NCBI RefSeq assembly: GCF_022601735.1
Contig: NZ_JAKUMM010000001.1
Span: 272,911 to 336,910, forward strand
Length of the DNA stretch: 64,000 nucleotides
Direction of reading: 5' to 3'
Source: Atopomonas sediminilitoris
GTDB taxonomy: Bacteria; Pseudomonadota; Gammaproteobacteria; Pseudomonadales; Pseudomonadaceae
The translations under genes were made by a program, and so were the position numbers. Positions 17,258 through 26,140 of this stretch are shown in pieces. The notes under the pieces were generated by a model. It was not told the origin of the DNA. It saw nothing but the letters and a program-made list of their open reading frames with translations, and ran no database searches. How positions within the stretch are numbered: the stretch's first letter is position 1; each line of letters starts with the position of its first letter.

Positions 17258-18238
17258 CTATAGCCTGCTGCTTTGCTGCGCGCCGCCTTGCGACGCACCC
17301 GATGCAATCAAACCGGCCAACTCACTGACATCGACCAAAGCACACATGTGCGCAATCACCGTACCGGCCAACCACGGACGCTGGCCATTGTCACTGCGCC
17401 ACTTAACCTCAGATGGATCTAAGCGAATCGACTCGCGCACATTGGTCACCGCCAAACCCCAGTCATAACCTTCAATCGAGATGACATAGCTATAGCTGTC
17501 TTTCAGCGACTCGTCATAGCGCTCCGGCATAACCCACAAGCCGGTGTTGACCACTTTTAAGTTGCCCACCTGTGACGGCAATATGCCCATAAACCACTTA
17601 GGCTGGCCAAACAATGGGGTTAACTCCGTGCTCAGCGGATAAATACTGCCCAAGCTCACCAACGGCACAGCGAGGGTTAATTTGCCAACCTCAAACAGCA
17701 AGCACTCAAACGGGTCTTCAGCCCAATCGCGCCGCGCCTTAGAAGGCTTAGGCGGCGCCGCTTCAAGCACCGGTGCCGGCTCAGGCTTGTATTCGACCTT
17801 AGGCGCAGCAACAACAGGGGGTGTTTCAGGCATAGCCGGCGCGGGCGCCTTGAGAACAGGGGGCTCCACCTGAGGCAAAGGTTGCGCGGCCTTAAGTTCT
17901 ACATCGTCCAACAAGCGGCTGTTCAGCATGCTGAGCGAGCGCTCTTCAGCAAATTGCACGCTGCGCAAAACAGGCTTGGCACGCTCTGGCTGGCGCGAAG
18001 CATCGCGAATTTGCTCTTCTAACACCGCCGCCTCGAAGTCGCTCAAGGTATCGGTCTCATCCAGTTGAGCTACAGGCTTCGCCTTGAACCCCTCTGGTCG
18101 AGTCGCCGCAGGTGCAGGTGCAGGCTCCTTGGCCGTAGGCGTTGGTGCAACACCCTCGCCCGTTGCCTCCACGAGCAAAGCATCCAAGTAATCTTGGAGT
18201 GCTAGCTGCGAGCGATTGGAGGCCGATGTGCGCGTCAT
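17258..18238 (-). CDS. parP: ParP-like polar array protein (CheW-like domain with Pro-rich N-terminus)
   Basis: A 326-residue protein. The N-terminal 165 residues are Ala/Pro/Glu-rich and probably disordered; about 182-312 form a CheW-like domain (FECLLFEVGKLTLAVPLVSL, later KVVNTGLWVMPERY). It lies between a ParA-like ATPase gene and cheW, the position of ParP in vibrios and pseudomonads. ParP ties CheA and receptors to the ParC ATPase so that arrays sit at the cell pole and are shared at division. Identification rests on domain plus context. It could otherwise be a second CheW variant. Confidence 0.82.
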   Translation of the reverse strand: MTRTSASNRSQLALQDYLDALLVEATGEGVAPTPTAKEPAPAPAATRPEGFKAKPVAQLDETDTLSDFEAAVLEEQIRDASRQPERAKPVLRSVQFAEERSLSMLNSRLLDDVELKAAQPLPQVEPPVLKAPAPAMPETPPVVAAPKVEYKPEPAPVLEAAPPKPSKARRDWAEDPFECLLFEVGKLTLAVPLVSLGSIYPLSTELTPLFGQPKWFMGILPSQVGNLKVVNTGLWVMPERYDESLKDSYSYVISIEGYDWGLAVTNVRESIRLDPSEVKWRSDNGQRPWLAGTVIAHMCALVDVSELAGLIASGASQGGAQQSSRL

Positions 18239-18298
18239 ATAACTATTTCGCCTAAATACTTGCTTTGCTTATCGGCAATAAATGACATGTCTGAAGCC

Positions 18299-19090
18299 TT
18301 ACGCCACTTGAGTTTTTACCGGCAAGCTCAACAAATGCTTGAGCAATGCACGGTACGCCGCCACACCGCGGCTACTGCTATCAAATTGCGACGGCACTTC
18401 ACCCGCGCGACTCGCGTCGCGTAAACGGGTATCGATAGGCACATAGGCATGCCAAAGCTCATCGGGGTAGGTGTTACGCAAAATACGCAGGGTTTGTAGC
18501 GAAGCCTGCGTGCGCCGATCAAACAGCGTAGGGACGATAGTGTAAGGCAGCGCATGACGCCGCGAGCGGTTAATCATATTGACCGTACTGACCATGCGTT
18601 CAAGGCCTTTGAGCGCCAAGAACTCCGTCTGCACCGGCACGATAAGATGCTGACAGGCCGCCAACGCATTGACCATCAATAAGCCCAACAACGGCGGGCT
18701 ATCGATAATCGCGTAGTCAAATTGATCCCACAACTGCGCGAGGGCCTTACCAATCACCATGCCTTGCCCGCCTTGTGCGGAAATCTGGCGTTCCAACGTC
18801 GCCAACGCGGTGGTCGAAGGCAGTAACTGAATAAGCTCATGCGAGGTTGGGTGCAGCACTTGCTTAGCTAAGCCCGCAGGCGGATTACCTTGATGCAGGA
18901 ACAAGTCATAAACACTTTGCTCCAGCGTGTCAGGATCGTAGCCAAAGTAACTGGTCATTGAGCCGTGTGGGTCGAGGTCAATCACCAAAACACGGCGACC
19001 AGCATCGGCAATCAGCCCGGCCAACGCCAGTGATGTGGTGGTCTTACCCACGCCACCTTTCTGATTAGCAACCGCCCAGACCTTCATCAA
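18299..19090 (-). CDS. parC: ParC: ParA-family ATPase for chemotaxis array placement
   Basis: A 263-residue Walker-type ATPase with the deviant Walker A KGGVGKTTT at 11-19, the Walker A' region VIDLDPHGS and Walker B IIDSPP. It belongs to the ParA/Soj family but is embedded in the chemotaxis operon between motD and parP, which marks it as ParC, the pole-localising ATPase of chemotaxis arrays. No parB gene is beside it. The name parC here is not topoisomerase IV. Confidence 0.87.
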   Translation of the reverse strand: MMKVWAVANQKGGVGKTTTSLALAGLIADAGRRVLVIDLDPHGSMTSYFGYDPDTLEQSVYDLFLHQGNPPAGLAKQVLHPTSHELIQLLPSTTALATLERQISAQGGQGMVIGKALAQLWDQFDYAIIDSPPLLGLLMVNALAACQHLIVPVQTEFLALKGLERMVSTVNMINRSRRHALPYTIVPTLFDRRTQASLQTLRILRNTYPDELWHAYVPIDTRLRDASRAGEVPSQFDSSSRGVAAYRALLKHLLSLPVKTQVA

Positions 19091-19165
19091 ACCACCCTCG
19101 ACCGCATGACTGCGAGTAAGTCGATTAGCACCATGACGACATCTTGACGCATTTCTCGTCAGCCG

Positions 19166-20005
19166 TCAGTTTGCAGAAGGAACTGCAGGTTGCGTGCCAG
19201 CCCGCTCTAGCGCGGCATCTGGCGTTGCATTGGCGGCACCCACTCCACTAATACTGCGGCGCACTTCGAGATTGCGCGACACCACCAGCACCACACGACG
19301 ATTACGCGCCCGCCCTTCTGCGGTTTTATTGTCGGCTACGGGTTGAAACTCGCCGTAGCCAACGGACGCCATCCGACTAGGATCTACGCCATCCCCTGCC
19401 AGCAAACGCACGATGCTGGCGGCGCGCGCGGTCGACAGTTCCCAATTGGTTGGGAAGCGATCACTGCGAATCGGCAAATTATCGGTAAAGCCTTCCACGT
19501 GGACGGGGTTGCGGTACGGCGCAAGAATCTTGGCGATACGCGCAATCAAATCAAAGGCTTGATCACTGGGGATAGCATCACCGCTTGAGAACAGCAGACT
19601 GGAGTTCAGCTCAATCTCTACCCACAACTCGTTGCCACTGACGCTCAACTGCTCGGAGCTAATCAAATCAGCAAAACTGCTTTGCACCGCGCTGGTGATG
19701 TTTTCCAGCGACTTTGCTGGATCCTCCAAGGCCGCCTGCTGCTTCTCTTGCTCGCTGACCAGCTCTTGATTAGGCGTGGTGGTTTGCGGGCGCTGCTCTC
19801 CGATCGGGATCGGATTCACCGAGCGATCAGGCTCGTTAAACACGCCAACAAAAGTTTCTGAAAGGATTTTGTACTTGCCCTCATTCACCGATGAGATGGA
19901 GTACATGACCACAAAAAACGCGAACAACAAGGTAATGAAGTCAGCGTAAGACACTAGCCAACGTTCATGATTCTCATGTTCTTGCTCGCGACGCCGACGG
20001 GCCAT
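19166..20005 (-). CDS. motD: Flagellar stator protein MotD (MotB family)
   Basis: A 279-residue protein with one membrane helix containing the proton-carrying aspartate (WLVSYADFITLLFAFF, Asp22), a periplasmic linker, and an OmpA-like peptidoglycan-binding domain (HVEGFTDNLP, then NWELSTARAASIVRLL). It anchors the stator to the wall. The frame extends to 20098 inside motC, but ATG at 20005 (MARRRREQEHENHERW) gives the standard MotB N-terminus and starts 4 bases after the motC stop. A Pro/Ala tail ends it. Confidence 0.93.
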   Translation of the reverse strand: MARRRREQEHENHERWLVSYADFITLLFAFFVVMYSISSVNEGKYKILSETFVGVFNEPDRSVNPIPIGEQRPQTTTPNQELVSEQEKQQAALEDPAKSLENITSAVQSSFADLISSEQLSVSGNELWVEIELNSSLLFSSGDAIPSDQAFDLIARIAKILAPYRNPVHVEGFTDNLPIRSDRFPTNWELSTARAASIVRLLAGDGVDPSRMASVGYGEFQPVADNKTAEGRARNRRVVLVVSRNLEVRRSISGVGAANATPDAALERAGTQPAVPSAN

Positions 20006-20009
20006 AGTC

Positions 20010-20750
20010 TCACTCCACGTAGCCTTGCAGCTTGAGTTCGATCGAGCGAGGGTTTTCCCCTTCCGCAATCGAGAGGAGCCCTTCGATGAGCATGTCACGG
20101 TATTGCACCTGACGCTGTACGTGAGATTTCAGCTTATTCGCCACCGGCAAAAACAACAGGTTGGCGGTACCGACACCATAAATAGTCGCCACAAACGCCG
20201 TCGCGATACCACTGCCTAACTGGCTTGGGTCGGCCAAGTTACCCATCACGTGAATCAAGCCCATCACCGCACCAATGATGCCGATAGTGGGCGCATACCC
20301 ACCCATGGCTTCATACATTTTAGCGGCATGCAGGTCTCGACTTTCTTGGGTGAATAAGTCCACTTCAAGAATATTACGGATAGCCTCTGGCTCAGCACCG
20401 TCCACCAGCAACTGTAAGCCTTTGCGGGCGAAAGGGTCTTGTTCGCCATCGGCAACCGTTTCTAAGCCCAACAAGCCTTCTTTACGCGCAGTAATGGCCC
20501 AACCGACCACGCGCTGAATGCCGCCGAGCATATCAATGCGCGGCGGCATGAAAATCCAACGAAAAATATTCAGCGAGCGAACAAAAGTACTGAGTGGCGT
20601 TTGCAGCAAGGCCGCGCCAAACGTGCCGCCCAACACGATAACCGCTGCGGGCGTATTCAGCAGCGCGCCAGCATGCCCGCCATCGAGGAAGTTGCCACCA
20701 AGGATGGCGCCAAAGGCCAGAATGACGCCAATGACGCTTAAGATATCCAT
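20010..20750 (-). CDS. motC: Flagellar stator protein MotC (MotA family)
   Basis: A 246-residue MotA-family protein with four hydrophobic segments (first at about 1-20) and a cytoplasmic loop that contacts FliG (GWAITARKEGLLGLE, RDLHAAKMYEAMGGYAPTIG). With MotD it forms a proton-driven stator ring. The pseudomonad flagellum usually uses both MotAB and MotCD; motAB is not in this window. Its start overlaps the cheB stop by one base. Confidence 0.94.
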   Translation of the reverse strand: MDILSVIGVILAFGAILGGNFLDGGHAGALLNTPAAVIVLGGTFGAALLQTPLSTFVRSLNIFRWIFMPPRIDMLGGIQRVVGWAITARKEGLLGLETVADGEQDPFARKGLQLLVDGAEPEAIRNILEVDLFTQESRDLHAAKMYEAMGGYAPTIGIIGAVMGLIHVMGNLADPSQLGSGIATAFVATIYGVGTANLLFLPVANKLKSHVQRQVQYRDMLIEGLLSIAEGENPRSIELKLQGYVE

Positions 20751-21859
20751 TAGCCGCAGGCCTCGGTCAGGTGACGACCGATATCCTCCAGGCTGTAAAC
20801 CGCATCAGCCAAGTTAGCTTTAACCACCGCCATCGGCATACCGTAAATAACGCAACTGGCTTCATCCTGAGCCCAGATTTGACTGCCTGTTTGCTTGAGC
20901 ATGCGCGCGCCTTCGCGACCGTCTGCCCCCATCCCTGTAAGCACCACAGCTAGCACTTTGTCGGCAAACACTTTGGCCGCTGAGCCAAAGGTCACATCGA
21001 CGCACGGCTTGTAATGCAAACGCTCGTCGCCGGGCAGAATTTTGATCACACCTCGGCCATCAATCATCATTTGCTTGCCGCCGGGGGCCAGCAACGCCAC
21101 GCCTGGACGCAACACGTCACCATCCTGCGCTTCGCGTACAGAAATCTTGCAGAGATTATTTAAGCGTTCAGCAAAAGCACCGGTAAACGCTGCGGGCATG
21201 TGCTGAATAAGCACGATCGGCGCCGGAAAGTTAGCGGGCAGCTGGGTCAGAACCCGCTGCAAAGCCACCGGCCCACCCGTTGAAGTACCAATCGCGACCA
21301 GCTTGTAGGGCTTGCGCCTAGGTGCAGGAGCCGCAGGCGCAGCCGGCGCGGCAGCTGGAACTGCTGGACGAGGAGCTGCAGCTGGTGCTGAACGACTAAA
21401 GGACTGCTCGGGGCTAGCTGCGGCGGGCGCAGGTACGGGAGCGGCACTGCTATAACGGCGATTACTGCGCGCAATACTGTTGACCTTCTCGCACAGCAAC
21501 TGCTGCACCTTGGCAGGATTGCGCGAGATGTCTTCAAAGTTTTTCGGCAAGAAATCAACTGCGCCGGCATCCAACGCATCCAACGTTACCCTCGCCCCTT
21601 CATGCGTCAACGAGGAAAACATCAACACCGGCGTAGGACAGGTTTGCATGATGTTACGCACTGCGGTGATGCCATCCATCATCGGCATCTCATAGTCCAT
21701 GGTGACGACATCAGGACGCAGCGATTGCACTTGCTCGATGGCTTCACGGCCATTGGTGGCAGTGCCGACAACTTGAATATTGCTATCGGCACTTAAAATC
21801 TCGCTGACACGGCGGCGGAAAAACCCCGAATCATCGACCACCAAGACCTTAACCGTCAT
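20750..21859 (-). CDS. cheB: Chemotaxis protein-glutamate methylesterase CheB
   Basis: A 369-residue protein with a receiver domain (phospho-acceptor Asp55 in [13 protein letters not shown]) and a methylesterase domain with the catalytic triad Ser193 (GTSTGGP), His220 (QHMPAAFT) and Asp313 (TGMGADG). An Ala/Pro-rich linker (about 137-180) joins them. CheB removes methyl groups from receptors for adaptation. The matching cheR is not in the window. Confidence 0.95.
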   Translation of the reverse strand: MTVKVLVVDDSGFFRRRVSEILSADSNIQVVGTATNGREAIEQVQSLRPDVVTMDYEMPMMDGITAVRNIMQTCPTPVLMFSSLTHEGARVTLDALDAGAVDFLPKNFEDISRNPAKVQQLLCEKVNSIARSNRRYSSAAPVPAPAAASPEQSFSRSAPAAAPRPAVPAAAPAAPAAPAPRRKPYKLVAIGTSTGGPVALQRVLTQLPANFPAPIVLIQHMPAAFTGAFAERLNNLCKISVREAQDGDVLRPGVALLAPGGKQMMIDGRGVIKILPGDERLHYKPCVDVTFGSAAKVFADKVLAVVLTGMGADGREGARMLKQTGSQIWAQDEASCVIYGMPMAVVKANLADAVYSLEDIGRHLTEACG

Positions 21860-21889
21860 AACATCTCCTCAGGGTGAACTTACTAAGGC

Positions 21890-24106
21890 TTAGCCGCGAC
21901 GGGCATAGCGCTTGAGCAAGCTCGGAACATCAAGAATCAAAGCGATGCGGCCATCACCGGTAATGGTAGCGCCGGCCATACCTGGGGTGCCTTGCAAGGC
22001 GCGACCTAGCGGCTTAATCACCACCTCTTCTTGCCCCACCAACTGATCGACCACAAAACCAACGCGTTGAGTACCCACAGAAACCAGCACAACATGCGCT
22101 TCGCTGGTAGAGGCCTCCCACGGGGCGCCCGGCACTAACCAACGCTTGAGGTAGAACAGCGGCAAGGCTTTATCCCGCACAACCACCACCTCTTGGCCAT
22201 CCACTACGTTGGTTCGCGACAAATCGAGATGGAAAATCTCATTGACGTTGACCAACGGGAAAGCAAAGGCCTGATTGCCGAGCATGACCATCAACGTTGG
22301 CATAATCGCCAAGGTCAACGGCACTTTAATGATGATTTTCGAGCCTTGCCCCAAGCCAGAATAGATATTGATCGTGCCGTTAAGCTGAGAAATCTTGGTT
22401 TTCACCACGTCCATGCCAACGCCACGACCAGAGACATCGGAGATCTCGGTTTTGGTCGAGAAGCCCGGGGCAAAGATCAGGTTATAGCACTCAGATTCAC
22501 TCAAACGATCAGCGGCATCTTTGTCGAGCAAGCCTTTTTCAACGGCTTTGGCGCGCAAAATATCGGGATCCATCCCTTTACCGTCATCCGAGATGGACAA
22601 CAGAATATGGTCACCCTCTTGCTCTGCAGACAGGATCACTCGCCCTGCGCGCGCCTTACCCGAGCCTTCACGCTCATCCGGCATTTCAATACCATGGTCG
22701 ACCGCGTTACGCACCAAGTGCACCAACGGATCCGCCAAGGCTTCAACCAAGTTCTTATCAAGATCGGTCTCTTCACCGACCAACTCAAGGCTAATTTCTT
22801 TTTTCAGATTACGAGCAAGGTCACGGACTAAACGTGGGAAGCGCCCGAAGACCTTTTTGATCGGCTGCATGCGGGTTTTCATCACCGCCATCTGCAAATC
22901 AGCCGTCACGACATCCAGGTTACCGACGGCCTTGCTCATGACCTCGTCGCCGCTGTTCAGCCCCAGCCGAACCAAGCGGTTACGCACGAGCACCAGTTCG
23001 CCAACCATGTTCATGATGTCGTCGAGACGTGCCGTATCCACCCGCACGGTGGTTTCTTGCATGTCTGCCGAGCCACCTTGAGCCGCCGGTGCCGGCGCTG
23101 GCTTTGCGGCCGCCGCCGGTGCTGGTTTGGCCTCAGGTTTTGCTGCTGGCGCAGGCGCAGGCTTTGCCGCCTCAGCCTTGGGCACAACGGGCGCAGGCGG
23201 CGGCGCAGCTGGCTTAACAGCGGGTGTCGGCGGTTTAGTTTCCGCCTCGATGGCAAACTTACCTTTGCCATGTAACTGATCTAGCAGATTTTCAAATTCA
23301 TCATCGGTAATGATGTCAGCATTGCCCGCTGCTGGCGCAGGCTCCGGCGAGGCGGCCGGAGCTGCTGCTTGGACAGGGCCACTACCGTGCAGCTGATCAA
23401 GCAGCCGCTCAAACTCATCATCAGTAATCTGATCAGAGTCTGCCGCTGAACTCGCTACCGCAGGCGCTGCAGCCGTGGCCGCTGGTGCTGCCGGTGCTGC
23501 CGCGGGAGTAGCCGTGGGCGCATTACCACCATCCAGAGCATCCAGCAGGCGCTCGAACTCTTCATCGGTAATGTCGCCTTCAGCCGCCGCAAACTGCCCC
23601 ATCACCTCATCAGCAGAAGCTTTAACCGCAGCGGGCTGCTGCACTTCAGCCACTTCTGGCTCCGGCGCAATCGGTTCAGGCTCAACCGCAGGGGCTGCTT
23701 CGACTTCGTCATCGCCGCCTGGCTGCGCCAAGCGGGTCAACGCAGCCAGCAGCTCCGGCGTCGCAGGTTGCGGCTCAGTGCGCTCACGCACTTGACCAAA
23801 CATGGCGTTAACCGAATCTAACGCCTGCAACACCACATCCATTAGCTCCGACGTAACCCGACGCTCTCCCTTACGAAGAATGTCAAAGACGTTTTCGGCG
23901 ATGTGACAACATTCCACCAAGGGGTTGAGCTGTAAGAAGCCAGCCCCGCCCTTTACGGTGTGAAAACCACGGAAGATAGCATTGAGAAGGTCCATGTCAT
24001 CAGGGCGGCTTTCCAGCTCGACCAGCTGTTCAGACAACAACTCTAAAATTTCTCCCGCTTCGACCAAAAAGTCCTGAAGGATTTCTTCGTCAGCGTCGAA
24101 GCTCAT
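21890..24106 (-). CDS. cheA: Chemotaxis histidine kinase CheA with triple linker motif
   Basis: A 738-residue kinase. The Hpt domain (1-105) has the phosphorylated His49 in FRGFHTVKGGAGF. A long Ala/Pro/Glu linker (about 110-350) holds three copies of an acidic helix-like motif (DITDEEFERLLDALDGG 178-194, QITDDEFERLLDQLHGSG 226-243, IITDDEFENLLDQLHGKG 265-282). Then come the dimerisation (about 355-410), ATPase (HGIEMPDEREGSGKARAGR, DDGKGMD, GRGVGMDVV) and CheW-like regulatory domains (to 735). CheA phosphorylates CheY and CheB. The linker motifs resemble a region that in polar systems binds ParP; that link is inference. Confidence 0.96.
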   Translation of the reverse strand: MSFDADEEILQDFLVEAGEILELLSEQLVELESRPDDMDLLNAIFRGFHTVKGGAGFLQLNPLVECCHIAENVFDILRKGERRVTSELMDVVLQALDSVNAMFGQVRERTEPQPATPELLAALTRLAQPGGDDEVEAAPAVEPEPIAPEPEVAEVQQPAAVKASADEVMGQFAAAEGDITDEEFERLLDALDGGNAPTATPAAAPAAPAATAAAPAVASSAADSDQITDDEFERLLDQLHGSGPVQAAAPAASPEPAPAAGNADIITDDEFENLLDQLHGKGKFAIEAETKPPTPAVKPAAPPPAPVVPKAEAAKPAPAPAAKPEAKPAPAAAAKPAPAPAAQGGSADMQETTVRVDTARLDDIMNMVGELVLVRNRLVRLGLNSGDEVMSKAVGNLDVVTADLQMAVMKTRMQPIKKVFGRFPRLVRDLARNLKKEISLELVGEETDLDKNLVEALADPLVHLVRNAVDHGIEMPDEREGSGKARAGRVILSAEQEGDHILLSISDDGKGMDPDILRAKAVEKGLLDKDAADRLSESECYNLIFAPGFSTKTEISDVSGRGVGMDVVKTKISQLNGTINIYSGLGQGSKIIIKVPLTLAIMPTLMVMLGNQAFAFPLVNVNEIFHLDLSRTNVVDGQEVVVVRDKALPLFYLKRWLVPGAPWEASTSEAHVVLVSVGTQRVGFVVDQLVGQEEVVIKPLGRALQGTPGMAGATITGDGRIALILDVPSLLKRYARRG

Positions 24107-24117
24107 GCGCGTGCTCC

Positions 24118-24900
24118 CTAGAATCCAAGACTGGACAAGAGATCATCGACATCATCTTGTCCGGATACCACGTCTTCACGCTTATCGGCATGAATTTGCG
24201 GACCTTCACCTTTTGATGAAATATTTTTTTCTTCACGGATGTGGGTGGCGTCATGCACAAGCCCGGTATAACGATCAACCTGACTGGCCATGACCATGAG
24301 TTTGACCAAGCTGCCTTCCACTTCTTTGACTAATCCAGTGACACGCTTGATCACCTGACCGGTCAAGTCTTGGAAGTCTTGAGCCAAAAGAATTTCATTG
24401 AGGTTGCCAGATAGCTGCGAGGACGTGCCTTCAGCCTGCTCTAGAAACGCATCAATGCGCTTATACAGATCACGAAACTCAGCAGGGCCTACCTCGCGGC
24501 GAATCAGCTTGCCCCACTCTTCACGTAAACCACGTGCTTGTGACGTTAGCTCACCCGCCAGCGGCGTGCTGAGTTCAACCAAGTCCATGGTGCGATTAGC
24601 CGCTTTTTCCGTCAGCTTGACCACGTAACTCAGCCGGTCAGTGGCGTCAGAAATTTGCGATACGTCTTCGCTGGTGTTGCCTTCAGCATCAATTTGAAAG
24701 TTAACAATGGCGTTGTGTAATCCACGGGTCAGCTTGCCGACTTCGTGGTACAGCCCTTGGTCACGGGTCAAATTCAGTTCGTGAATAACCTGCATCGCCT
24801 GCTTGAAGTTACCGTCAGCGATGGCGGCATTTAAGCTGGCAGCATGCTGCTTGAGGACCTCTTCAAGATCACCAAACGACGTTTCATTGCCAAGTTCCAT
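24118..24900 (-). CDS. cheZ: Chemotaxis protein phosphatase CheZ
   Basis: A 260-residue helical protein with the CheZ active-site segment AQDFQDLTGQVIKRVTGLV and a C-terminal CheY-binding tail ending DVDDLLSSLGF. CheZ speeds dephosphorylation of CheY-P. The frame opens at 24942 inside cheY, but the ATG at 24900 has AGGAG 5 bases upstream and begins MELGNETSFGDLEEV. Confidence 0.94.
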   Translation of the reverse strand: MELGNETSFGDLEEVLKQHAASLNAAIADGNFKQAMQVIHELNLTRDQGLYHEVGKLTRGLHNAIVNFQIDAEGNTSEDVSQISDATDRLSYVVKLTEKAANRTMDLVELSTPLAGELTSQARGLREEWGKLIRREVGPAEFRDLYKRIDAFLEQAEGTSSQLSGNLNEILLAQDFQDLTGQVIKRVTGLVKEVEGSLVKLMVMASQVDRYTGLVHDATHIREEKNISSKGEGPQIHADKREDVVSGQDDVDDLLSSLGF

Positions 24901-24922
24901 GAGTGCTCCTGGACTGGCGGCC

Positions 24923-25297
24923 TTAGCCGTTAACTCGTTCAAAAATCTTGTCGATTTTCTCTTTCAGTACCTGTGCGGTGAACGGCTTAACCACGTATCC
25001 GTTCACCCCAGCTTGCGCGGCCTCAATGATCTGATCGCGCTTAGCCTCGGCGGTGACCATTAAAACCGGCAAGGTTTTAAGGCGATCATCCGCACGCACC
25101 TGTCGCAACAAGTCAATGCCGGTCATGCCGGGCATGTTCCAGTCCGTCACGAGGAAATCGAAGCTGCCACTTTGCAGCATCGGCAAGGCGGTGGTGCCAT
25201 CATCAGCTTCCTGGGTATTGGTGAAACCCAAATCCCGTAGCAAGTTTTTGATGATGCGTCTCATCGTAGAGAAATCGTCAACGATGAGAATTTTCAT
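24923..25297 (-). CDS. cheY: Chemotaxis response regulator CheY
   Basis: A 124-residue single receiver domain: acidic pocket DD at 7-8, phospho-acceptor Asp52 ([11 protein letters not shown]), Thr in [10 protein letters not shown] and Lys in YVVKPFT. CheY-P binds FliM to control rotation. The ATG at 25297 ([10 protein letters not shown]) is the family start. Its clear Shine-Dalgarno GGAGG lies 17 bases upstream, separated from the ATG by a small hairpin (see leader feature). Confidence 0.95.
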   Translation of the reverse strand: MKILIVDDFSTMRRIIKNLLRDLGFTNTQEADDGTTALPMLQSGSFDFLVTDWNMPGMTGIDLLRQVRADDRLKTLPVLMVTAEAKRDQIIEAAQAGVNGYVVKPFTAQVLKEKIDKIFERVNG

Positions 25298-25319
25298 ATT
25301 CTTGTCCAAGTGGACCTCC
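25298..25319 (-). promoter_or_regulatory. cheY ribosome-binding leader with spacer hairpin
   Basis: On the minus strand GGAGG (25315-25319) is followed by the perfect small inverted repeat GTCCA-CT-TGGAC (25304-25315), then AAGAAT and the cheY ATG. Folding of the 12-base hairpin would bring the ribosome site to a normal distance from the start codon. The final G of GGAGG is shared with the stem. The sequence is seen; the folding role is inference. Confidence 0.4.
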
Positions 25320-25396
25320 GTCACGCCATGACCTTCCCCCACCTGGGATAGGTCAGTTAAATCAAGTCTAGTGCGTGAAAAAGCGCTTTGCCGAGT

Positions 25397-26140
25397 TCAC
25401 GATAATTTCCAGTCACTAAGACGGCTACGCAAACGCGAAGCAGCCTGAGAATGAAGCTGGCAAACCCGTGACTCACTAACCCCAAGCACTTCTCCAATTT
25501 CCTTGAGATTCAGTTCTTCATCGTAGTACAGAGACAGCACTAAGCGTTCGCGTTCTGGCAAACCAGCAATCGCATCGGCAAGCGCGCCCTGAAACCGTTC
25601 TGATTGCAGATCCCCGTAGGGCTCGGCATCAGAGCCAGAAGACTCGAAGGCTGAGTCGCCACCTGTTGTTTGTAAATCTTCGAAACTGAACAAGCGGCTG
25701 CCTTGAGTGTCGCTGAGGATGCCGTAGTAATCGTCCAGACTCAATTCAAGTTCGGCGGCTACGTCAGAATCTTTAGCGTCACGCCCCGTTCTAGCCTCAA
25801 TCGTACGTATGGCATCACTGACCATACGTGAGTTGCGGTGCACTGAACGCGGTGCCCAGTCGCCCTTACGCACCTCATCCAGCATGGAGCCACGAATGCG
25901 AATACCGGCATAGGTTTCGAAGCTGGCGCCCTTACTGTGGTCAAACTTTTTGGAAGCCTCGAGCAAGCCAATCATGCCGGCCTGCAGCAAGTCTTCGAGC
26001 TGAACGCTGGCCGGTAAGCGCGCCAACAGGTGATAACCAATACGCTTCACTAAAGGCGCGTACTGATGAATGAGTTGCTCTTGTTCGTTTTGCACGCTGG
26101 CCTTGCTGTACATTCTTAGCCCACCAACTGCTGCCGTCAT
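25397..26140 (-). CDS. fliA: Flagellar sigma factor FliA (sigma28)
   Basis: A 247-residue sigma70-family factor with region 2 (IHQYAPLVKRIGYHLLARLP, later GLLEASKKFDHSKGASFETYAGIRIRGSMLDEVRKGDW) and region 4 (LNLKEIGEVLGVSESRVCQLHSQA). FliA directs transcription of flagellin and late motility genes and is held by FlgM until the hook is finished. The ATG at 26140 overlaps the fleN stop as ATGA; the longer frame to 26221 lies within fleN. A good FliA-type promoter is found upstream of fliC in this window. Confidence 0.95.
   Translation of the reverse strand: MTAAVGGLRMYSKASVQNEQEQLIHQYAPLVKRIGYHLLARLPASVQLEDLLQAGMIGLLEASKKFDHSKGASFETYAGIRIRGSMLDEVRKGDWAPRSVHRNSRMVSDAIRTIEARTGRDAKDSDVAAELELSLDDYYGILSDTQGSRLFSFEDLQTTGGDSAFESSGSDAEPYGDLQSERFQGALADAIAGLPERERLVLSLYYDEELNLKEIGEVLGVSESRVCQLHSQAASRLRSRLSDWKLS

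Noticed and set aside
18299..19090. Plasmid-type or chromosomal parA of a partition locus
   Set aside because: No parB or parS-like repeats are nearby and the gene lies inside the chemotaxis operon next to parP, so array placement is the better call.
22193..22831. A 212-codon plus-strand frame opposite cheA
   Set aside because: It mirrors the conserved CheA kinase core and has no domain or start signal of its own.
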